From NCBI GenBank assembly GCA_027886185.1, contig WOAB01000040.1:7564001-7628000 (forward strand): DNA of 64,000 nucleotides. The letters are read 5' to 3'. Source of the stretch: Rheum nobile (lineage: Eukaryota; Streptophyta; Magnoliopsida; Caryophyllales; Polygonaceae). The number at the start of each line of letters is the position of its first letter. The first letter of the stretch is position 1. Below are positions 56,587 to 64,000 of the stretch, in pieces. Below the pieces are notes generated by a model. It was not told where the DNA came from. It did no database searches and saw nothing but the letters and a program-made list of their open reading frames with translations. The position numbers were made by a program, and so were the translations under genes.

Positions 56587-58030
56587 CACTGAAATTTGGC
56601 CGGGCAATGGTGATTCTCCCTCGAGCAATTGTAATTTTCTTCCAGTGCATCTGTTTCAGACCCAATTGCCTCTCCAGATTCGCCAGCTGTCGGTGCATCC
56701 CCGCAAACCTCTTCGCTCCAAGGCCGGTGTGAGAATCACCTGCTTTTGGCCAGGCACAGCGACTTAACTGCGGCATTTAAGGGAAGATCTCCTTGTTTTC
56801 TCTTAGTGCCTCAACTTTGTGCTCATATTGCCCTTGGACAAAGTGATTTGCCCGCTAGTGTTGCCTCTTTGCTCCAGGAATTTGTGGATGTCATGCTGGA
56901 TGACTTGCCACAGGGCCTACCACCCCTCTACGTCATCGAGCACCAGATTGACTTGGTGCCTGGTTCTTCATTGCCCAACCGCGCCGCTTACCGCGCCGAC
57001 CCCGAGGAAACCAAGGAGCTCCAACGGGAAGTCCAGGAACTCTTAGATCGTGGCTACGTGAGGGAGAGCTTGAGCCCTTGCGCAGTGCCCGTGATTTTGG
57101 TGCCCAAGAAAGATGGCTCTTGGAGGATGTGTGTCGACAACCGCGCCATCAACCAGATCACTGTGAAGTACCGCCATCCCATCCCCCGCCTTGATGATAT
57201 GTTGGACGAGCTCCATGGTGCCACGATATTCTCCAAGATTGACTTGAAGAGTGGGTATCACCAGATTCGCATGAAAGGAGGAAGATGAATGGAAGACAAC
57301 GTTTAAGACTAAGTATGGTCTTTATGAATGGCTTGTCATGCCATTTGGGCTCACTAATGCCCCAAGCACTTTCATGCGTTTGATGAACCGTGTTTTGAGA
57401 CAATTTTTGGGAAAATTTGTAGTGGTCTATTTTGATGACATCCTAGTCTATTCTCGTAGTCTAGATGATCATGTGAAGCACCTTAAATAGGCTTGTGTTA
57501 GAGTGCTTAAGAAAAGAGCAGTTGTATGCCAATCTTGGCAAATGTCGATTCTACTCCGACACTACAGTTTTTCTTGGGTTTATTGTGTCTAAGGATGGTT
57601 TGCGCGTGGATGAAGACAAGGTTTGTGCCATTAGAGATTGGTCGACGCCGACCAACCCGACCATGGTGAGGTCTTTCCTCGGGCTGGCTGGCTTCTATAG
57701 GAGGTTTGTGCGCGACTTCAGCTCCATTGATGCTCCGCTTCATGATCTCACAAAGAAAGGAGCTACGGTGGTATGGCTTGACAACCACGAGAAGGCCTTC
57801 CAAGCCTTGAAGGAAGCCCTTTGCAACGTGCCTCTCCTCCAGCTTCCCGACTTCACCAAGCGTTTAAGGTCGAATGTGATGCTTCCAACATCGGCATTGG
57901 CGGCGTCCTTCAGCAAGACAAGAGGCCGATTGCCTACTTCAGTGAGCAGCTCACCGAGGCCACTTTGAACTACCCCACTTATGATAAAGAGCTCTACGCT
58001 CTTGTTCAGGTGCTCAAGACATGGCAGCAC
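56587..58030 (+). pseudogene. RT and first part of RNase H of element C, with breaks
   Basis: RT blocks are VPKKDGSWRMCVDNRAIN, IFSKIDLKSGYHQIR (about 57228), then after a frameshift near 57280 [16 protein letters not shown], and [11 protein letters not shown] (about 57420). A stop at about 57487, then FLGFIVSKDGLRVDEDK and FLGLAGFYRRFVRDFS. A shift at about 57850 leads to RNase [17 protein letters not shown] and [16 protein letters not shown]. Element D interrupts the frame right after VLKTWQH. The RT type is that of plant chromoviruses. Confidence 0.88.
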
Positions 58031-58622
58031 TGATGTGTCCCGGGCTCGACTCAAGTCAGGCAACGACGAGCCCAAGACGACCAAGACCGTGGCGTCCTCC
58101 TTGGTTCAAGACTTAGTCTAGTTTAGCCTATTTTATGTTATTTCCCGTTTTAGCATGTTTCCCTTTTTAGTATTTCCATTTCCATACTTTCTATTTTGGG
58201 TGTGTGCCTTTTTCTTGCTAGAGAAGGCTAGCCCATTAGTGTGTTTTCGGCCCAAGCCCATTAGGGTTCTTGGTCGAGCCTTATGGCTTTAAATAGCCTT
58301 CGTTGTATTCATTATTCCCTACGTTGAAATTAAAGCTTAAGCCTTGTAGTTGAGATCATCTCCTCCCTTAAGTCTCGGCGTCACAAAACTGGTTAGACCC
58401 GACTGAACCACATCACGGTTCACAAGCATAACCTATCCCTCCATCGCTAGCTTCTGCCAGCGAGATCCTCTCGCCCCAACTCGGCCCCGCCGAAAGCAAG
58501 AGAGTCGGTAACCGAGCCCACGCTTGGTTGCTACCTATCCCGATTACTAAGGAGAAGGATTCGAGGCCACTTCCTGCCTAGATCCGATGTCAAACGTGGT
58601 CTGAACCCGTCGGAACACATCA
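58031..58622 (+). repeat. 5' LTR of element D
   Basis: 592 bp, same length as the 3' LTR, with TG...CA ends. TTTAAATAGCC at about 58290 is a plausible TATA region. Confidence 0.9.
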
Positions 58623-59014
58623 ATTGGTATCAGAGCAACCAGGGTCATGCAGCGCGCCTTCTTCTCCAACGACACCACCACCACCACACAAAAAAACTCC
58701 CAAAACCGACGAGCCTTTTGCCCACATTTCGTCCAATTTTTTTTGTCATTTCCGCAATTTTCTTCCATATTCTTGTAGATCATCTCGATATGAGTCCGGG
58801 CATATACAATTCGCCCAAAATGGACATCGTTTGACCCCTCAAAAGGCCAAAATACGAACTGTTTGCTGCCCAAACCCTAGCCGCCGCGACCGCGGTTTTC
58901 TACACTGCTGTTGCCGAATCCCTTTTACGTATCCAAAACCCTAGCCTCTATCTCCCATCACAACCCTAGTTTTAGCCTTTCCTTAACCAACCCGTCCTTG
59001 GCCACACCCACCCC

Positions 59015-59665
59015 ATGACCCGCTGGTATCCATACTTCGAGCCCGAAGAGTGGGACCCCGACCCTTGGTTCGGTGGCGTGAGTCCATACGAAGTGGACCC
59101 GGATTGGATCTTGCCAAGGATTCCGATGCCACCACGACGCCGCCCGTACTCTCCACCCCGGTGTCCATACTACGCACCCAAGCGTCAACACAACTCTCCA
59201 CCGCACCGCAAGTATGCCCTAGTGCGGTACCCTGAGCACCCGCCTGTGTGCCGTCCCGAGCGCCCTCCCGTGTCACCGGTTCCAACAGTCGCCCACGACG
59301 CCACTGACGATGATCAAGCCACGACGTTGGAGGCCATACTTTCGAAGATCGAAAATTTGCAATGGGACGTCACCTCCTACCGAGCCGCCACTGAGGCCGT
59401 CGCCGCGACCGTGGGTGCCAAAACCGCGACCACGGCCGCTACAGCAGAAACCACGCCCACGGCCAGCGAAACTGCGCCCGTAGCCCACCTTGTCGTTGTC
59501 GAGGCTGCCGCCACCGAGCCATTTCTGCCGCCCATAGACGTGCCCAATGCTCCCCTGCCCATTTGCAAGCCCGACGTATCCATTACGCCTACTCCAGACC
59601 CGGGCTTCCGTGCAATACTCTCCAAGGCACCCGATGCTATGACCGCTCCTGGACCCGAGCCATAA
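59015..59665 (+). CDS. Proline-rich ORF of element D, function unknown
   Basis: A 216-residue frame from ATG 59015. Residues 1-90 are rich in Pro, Tyr, Arg and Trp (MTRWYPYFEPEEWDPDP, PPRRRPYSPPRCPYY). A short acidic/helical part DDDQATTLEAILSKIENLQW follows, then an Ala/Thr/Pro-rich tail. I see no zinc knuckle, protease or RT motif. It could be a gag-like remnant kept for packaging, or a captured sequence. It stays open in a decayed neighbourhood, which fits recent insertion and is not proof of function. Confidence 0.45.
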   Translation: MTRWYPYFEPEEWDPDPWFGGVSPYEVDPDWILPRIPMPPRRRPYSPPRCPYYAPKRQHNSPPHRKYALVRYPEHPPVCRPERPPVSPVPTVAHDATDDDQATTLEAILSKIENLQWDVTSYRAATEAVAATVGAKTATTAATAETTPTASETAPVAHLVVVEAAATEPFLPPIDVPNAPLPICKPDVSITPTPDPGFRAILSKAPDAMTAPGPEP

Positions 59666-59795
59666 CTTCTCATCTTTGAGGTTCCAAGAGTCGGTCCCGA
59701 GCCCGACGCCACTTTACCACTGATCGCTGAGCGTCTACTCTCCCTGGCTCCACCTAGTTCGAAGCGGGGACGCTTCGATTCTAAGGGAGGGAGAA

Positions 59796-60387
59796 TGATG
59801 TGTCCCGGGCTCGACTCAAGCCGGGCAATGACGAGCCCAAGATGACCAAGACCGTGGCGTCCTCCTTGGTTCAAGACTTAGTCTAGTTTAGCCTACTTTA
59901 TGTTATTTCCCGTTTTAGCATATTTCCCTTTTTAGTATATCCATTTCCGTACTTTCTATTTCGGACGTGTGCCTTTCTCTTGCTAGAGAAGGCTAGCCCA
60001 TTAGTGTGTTTTCGGCCCAAGCCCATTAGGGTTCTTGGTCGAGCCTTATGGCTTTAAATAGCCTTCGTTGTATTCATTATTCCCTACGTTGAAATTAAAG
60101 CTTAAGCCTTGCAGTTGAGATCATCTCCTCCCTTAAGCCTCGGTGTCACAAAACTGGTTAGACCCGACTGAACCACGCCACGGTTCACAAACACAACCTA
60201 TCCCTCCATCGCTAGCTTCCACCTGTGAGATCATCTCGCCCCAACTCGGCCCCGCTAAAAGCAAGAGAGCCGATAACCGAGCCCACGCTTGGTTGCTACC
60301 TATCTCGGTTACTAAGGAGAAGGATTCGAGGCCGCTTCCTGCCTAGATCTGATGTCAAACGTGATCTGAACCCATCGGAACACATCA
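59796..60387 (+). repeat. 3' LTR of element D
   Basis: 592 bp, preceded by GGGAGGGAGAA and followed by CAACAC and the continuation of the element C RNase H frame ([19 protein letters not shown]). Confidence 0.9.
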
Positions 60388-61917
60388 CAACACTACCTTT
60401 GGCCAGATGAGTTTGTCATTCACTTTGACCATGCCGCGCTTAGCTACTTGAAGAGCCATGCCACTCTCGGCCGCCGCCATGCTAGGTGGGTCGAGTTCAT
60501 GGAGACATTTCCCTATGTGGTCGTCCACAAGAAAGGTAAGGAGAATGTGGTAGCCGATGCCCTTTCTCGCAGGTATAATCTTCTCACTCATCTTCAAACT
60601 AAGGTTTTAGGCTTTGCTTTGATTAAGGATTTATATTTGCTTGATGCCTAATTTAAGCATATATTTGAGCAATGCCTTAGGGACCGAGAGTTTGACACCT
60701 TCTTCATCAATGAGGGGTATTTGTACAAAGTTGGTCGTCTATGTATCCATAGCTCATCCGTTAGGACCCTCCTCATTAAAGATGCACATGATGGCCGAAG
60801 CCACTTTGGGATTTTGAAGACTTTGGCTGCTTTGAGGGAACACTTCTTTTGGCCTCATATGCTTACACATGTCACTAGGTATTGCAAGAGTTGTGTTGTT
60901 TGCCAACGAGCTAAGGCTAGTTCGAGGTTTATGGTCTATACACTCCACTGCCCATCCCGGCCGCCCCTTGGGAAAACTTATCCACGGACTTTATCACATG
61001 TTTGCCTCTCTCTCGTAAGGGTAAGGATTCTATATTTGTTGTTGTGGACAAGTTTTCTAAGATGGCCCACTTTATAGCTTGTAAGACGACCCACAATGGC
61101 ACCGACATAGCTGACCTCTTCTTTGATAATGTGGTTCATTTACATGGGATTCCTAAGACTATTGTTAGTGATAGGGATACGAAATTTGTTGGCCACTTTT
61201 GGAGAACACTTTGGGGAAAGGTAGGTACTCAACTCGTCTTTTCTACAAGCTATCACCCCTAGACGGATGGACAAACTGAGGTCACCAACCGAACTTTAGA
61301 AGCCCTCCATAACCATGCTCAAGACCAATCCCAGGCGTTGGGAGGACTTACTTTCTATTATTGAGTTTTCCTATAACATGTCCAAGCACTCAGCAACCAA
61401 ATTGATGCCGTTCGAGGTGGTTTATGACCACAACCCTTTGACGCTGCTTGACATGTTGCCGCGCCCCATGAAGGACCAGGACCATGTCACCGTCACCAAC
61501 CGCGCCGAGCAGGTCCAAGAGCTTCACCGCTGCACTCGTGCCCAGCTTGAGCGTAGGGCTGCCCAATATGTCGTGCAGCACAACAAGGGCCGCCGCAAGC
61601 TCATTTTCGCTCCGGGTGACTTGGTTTGGGTCCATCTCCGCAATGACATGTTCCCCGCCAAGCGTAAGTCAAAGCTTGCTCCCCGCAACGATGGTCCTTT
61701 CAAGGTTGTCAAGGCCATCGGCGACAATGCTTATGAAGTCGACCTTCCTCCAGATTTTGGTGTCCATGCCACCTTCAATGTGGCTGATCTCCAACCTTAT
61801 GTGGAGCCTGAGTTTGATGAGGGTGAAGCGGGGACGCTTCACAGCCAAGTGGGGGAGGATGATGCGACCATGCTCTCCTTTTCCGCCGCTGAAGAGGAGA
61901 AGGCCATGAGCCTCTAG
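60388..61917 (+). pseudogene. RNase H end and integrase of element C
   Basis: RNase H ends with [10 protein letters not shown] (about 60550). The integrase zinc region is at about 60775-60920 with H-H and CKSCVVCQR. The core has [13 protein letters not shown] (about 61165) and TDGQTEVTNRTL with Glu (about 61265). Breaks are a stop at about 60649, a frameshift near 60935-61000 and a stop at 61261-61263. The C-terminus GDLVWVHLRNDMFPAKRKSKL...FNVADLQPYV is chromovirus-like. The frame runs on across the LTR start at 61860 and ends at 61917, a feature also known from CRM-type elements. I see no clear chromodomain. Confidence 0.85.
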
Positions 61918-62750
61918 TCACTTAGGCCTGTCACCAGGTCCAGAGCCAAGGCCATCATCCAGGCCACCGAGTCTCTGGTCACGCGCCTCGTATCCAGCCA
62001 AGGCGCGCCCCCTCTTGTGCTCCTCACCATGCTCAGCGACACTGCCAAGCTCTAGTCGGGCCCACTGCCCTCCGAGCCTGGCGCGCCACCCACAAAGACC
62101 ATCATGGCCTAGCTGAAGGTCGGGCCTAGCCACTGCATCACGCATGCCGAGTCATGGCCTTCGCCAATGCCTTGTCGCCGCGCGCATGCCTCGCCAGCAT
62201 CCAAGACCGGGGCCTATCCCAAGTTTAACCATTTAGAGGTTCTTGCTTATTTTAGACATTACTATTTTTAGCATTCTATTTATGTAATTTTCCTTTTAGG
62301 GTGTGCGCTCCACTTGTGTCGAGTGGGCTAGCCCATTAGGCGGGTCTCGGCCCATCCGAGCCCTATGCCTTTATAAGCCCATCTCGGCCTTCCTTGTAAT
62401 GGTTACGTCATTTTTAATTCAAGTCAAGTATTGAGTGATTCATTCCTCATTCTTGAGTTTGACGTCAAACACTTCTCGAAACCTATCACTCGCTCCACTC
62501 GCCGACAGTCGCTACTGCCACCTCCGCCAATCGTCGCTTTGATCATTGCCGCTTGTCACTTCAAGCAATCTCGAGTACCAAGTCTTGTGGCCACTCGAGC
62601 ATCCAAGGTTGCGTTAGTCTCGCCAACGCCACGCCCGATCTATTTCGCTTCCGCCTCGCGAACCTCAATCAAGACGATCATGACCAAGCAAAAGGCCTAG
62701 ATCCGCTCTTCGCCGGCCACCTTGACCACATCGAGGCCAAGGATGCATCA
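61860..62750 (+). repeat. 3' LTR of element C (891 bp)
   Basis: It begins TGATGCGACCATG after the purine tract and ends GGATGCATCA, followed by TATCT. The first 58 bases are still coding for the integrase C-terminus. Confidence 0.9.
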
Positions 62751-63200
62751 TATCTTTCCATTTCTGAGTTGTTTTTTAAGAGTAATGAGGGAGGAATTAA
62801 AAATATCATTTTTAATGCAGCCTCGGACAATAGGAATGCCTAGGTATTATTCCATAGACCGAGTTACTTGAATGTTTAAGATAGAAGCCAACGAGGTAGT
62901 TTGCTGGGAAGAAAGGCTGGAAGATGTTTGGAAAGAGCTTTTATGAAAATTAATAGATAAACCGGAAATGGAAGTGAACTTGCGAAGGATATTTTTGATA
63001 TGTAGCATATTATCGTGGGATGCATTCGCAAGAATAAGGGTATCGTCAGCAAAAGAAATAAATGGAATACAAGTACCATTTCTGGTTAACTGAATTCCAA
63101 TCTTACGGTTAGGCTGTTTGGAGTCATGGGAAAGGGTATGTTTGCCACTCACAGGCGAGTGGCAAACATATCTAGATATCAATAAGCCCACTCGGGGAGA
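62751..63200 (-). pseudogene. L1-type LINE, RT part, 5' side of the element C insertion
   Basis: On the minus strand PFISFADDTLILANAS (about 63055-63010) is the LINE RT active-site block. It is followed by LSINFHKSSFQ and YLGIPIVRG, up to the TATCT duplication. The reading continues at 39838 with LSQAGRSIL, so element C split this gene. An inverted repeat of 13 bp arms is at 63138-63150/63157-63169 at the upstream edge. Confidence 0.82.
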
Positions 63201-63204
63201 GAAT

Positions 63205-64000
63205 TAGCGGGTACAAAGAAAGGATGATCTTGTACACGCTAGTCTTGATCTTGTGGACGACGCTGTCGATGGTGAGTTCACTACCCTCAAAGATCTTAAG
63301 ATTCATTGCTTTCCTTAGAAAGTAGACTGTTGTTGCTAAGGCGATGAACTTGTTTTTCCTCTTATGCTTGGGGATATGATTGTTGCGCTACAGCCATGTA
63401 AGGGCCTCATTTAGGCCGCTGATGTTCACATCAATCATGACACATTGCTTGATCTGAGCCTAGACTTCCTTGCTAAAGCAACGAACAGATGATCCGTTGT
63501 TTCACTCTCAACCGAGCAAAGTGGACAGGCCGGGTCTAGCTGTAAGAAGCCAAGTCTATCCTTCGTTGAGAGGGCTCTTCTGCTGGCCAGCCAAAATATG
63601 AATGTGTGCTTAGGGGTGATGCCCGGCTCCCATACCACTTTGCACCAGGTGAATTTCATGTTGGCCCGCCTAAATATGTCATAGGCAGCATCGATGTTGA
63701 TGATGCCCTGGCTCTCTAATGAGTTGAGCTTGGTGATTGCCCCAGTAGTTGACCTCTCTTTAAGGATGATCTGGTTCCTTGTGTGGATGATCCGCTTGAT
63801 AAAAGGAGAGTCTCTTTTGTGTGCTGTCCAATGCCAAAATTCGGATGCTTGCAAGAACTCGTGGTGAAGCCAACTAACCCAAAGGCAATCCTTCTTGCAA
63901 TGGATGCCCCAAACAGTCTTTGTCATAAAGGCCAGGTGCCAGTGATGCAAGTTTTTGAGTCTGAGACCCCCCTCTTCCTTGGGCACACAAACATCATCCT
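63205..64000 (-). pseudogene. Second L1-type LINE, 3' part, continues beyond the window
   Basis: From 63986 the frame reads PKEEGGLRLKNLHHWHLAFM, then KFTWCKVVWEPGITPKHTFIFWLA and CPLCSVESETTDHLF, the zf-RVT domain of plant LINEs. About 63430-63230 has FIALATTVYFLRKAMN, a typical C-terminal end. It differs in sequence from the LINE at 37986-39838, so it is another family, apparently the target of, or adjacent to, the first LINE. Confidence 0.75.

Larger units (their letters stand above)
58031..60387 (+). mobile_element. Element D, compact non-autonomous LTR element (2357 bp)
   Basis: Two 592-bp LTRs (58031-58622 and 59796-60387) begin TGATGTGTCCCGGG and end CGGAACACATCA. TGGTATCAGAGC at 58625-58636 is a perfect tRNA-iMet-type primer site. 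A purine tract AAGGGAGGGAGAA precedes the 3' LTR. Flanking CAGCAC and CAACAC look like a 6-bp target duplication with one change. The internal part is only 1173 bp and has no RT, RNase H or integrase. The LTRs are close to identical by eye, so it is young relative to element C. Confidence 0.9.
39844..62750 (+). mobile_element. Element C, chromovirus-like Ty3/Gypsy, full length but nested
   Basis: The 5' LTR (39844-40759) and 3' LTR (61860-62750) both start TGATGCGACCATG and end GGATGCATCA. The target duplication TATCT is at 39839-39843 and 62751-62755. A tRNA-iMet-type primer site TGGTATCAGAGA follows the 5' LTR, and a purine tract AAGTGGGGGAGGA precedes the 3' LTR. Gag, protease, RT, RNase H and integrase occur in order but carry many stops and frameshifts. 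Three later insertions interrupt it: 41232-42538, 44778-56581 and 58031-60387. Confidence 0.92.

Overview
The window is nuclear DNA of a flowering plant, most likely a eudicot. I see one credible host gene, an OBERON/TITANIA-type PHD-finger gene on the minus strand (27193-32407, three coding exons). Almost everything else is nested transposable elements. An asterid origin is only a guess from the general look of the repeats. Region 1-13675 holds two Athila-like Ty3/Gypsy elements on the plus strand. Element A (1-5440, left end outside the window) has gag-protease, a third ORF and a 3' LTR but no reverse transcriptase, RNase H or integrase. It has landed in element B (5441-13675), which keeps a decayed pol and an intact third ORF. 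The 3' half of element B, including that ORF, is tandemly duplicated. Region 13676-24712 is a decayed Mutator-like element with a Ulp1-like cysteine protease gene (+) facing a FAR1-type transposase gene (-). Its introns and spacers are full of a short TGTGCACCA / TGTGCATCA repeat. Region 24713-35240 is the gene island: the OBERON-like gene, its upstream region with two G-boxes, and a 2.25 kb non-autonomous hAT-like element (32989-35240) with 12-bp terminal inverted repeats and an 8-bp target duplication. Region 35241-39843 has TGTTCACCA / TGTTCATCA repeats interrupted by a solo LTR (36136-37467, target duplication GGGGT), then the 3' part of an L1-type LINE. Region 39844-62750 is one chromovirus-like Gypsy element C inserted into that LINE (target duplication TATCT). 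It has been hit by three later insertions: a solo LTR (41232-42538), an 11.8 kb Athila-like composite of structure LTR-internal-LTR-internal-LTR (44778-56581, one outer target duplication AGGCC), and a compact 2.36 kb non-autonomous LTR element D (58031-60387). Region 62751-64000 is the 5' side of the interrupted LINE and the edge of a second LINE. The observations I rate highest are: (1) a repeated RNA-like fold downstream of the third ORF of the Athila-like elements, with two matched hairpins capped by CCC-GAAA-GGG and compensatory base changes between elements; (2) an intron of the OBERON-like gene that looks as if it arose by tandem duplication of an exon segment; (3) a GC-rich dyad (CACCGCCCCGCGGTG and variants) scattered through LTRs, linkers and leaders of several Athila-like families; (4) a non-autonomous Athila-like family that consistently keeps gag-protease and ORF3 but has lost RT-IN; and (5) the hexamer-centred repeat in the introns of the Mutator-like element.
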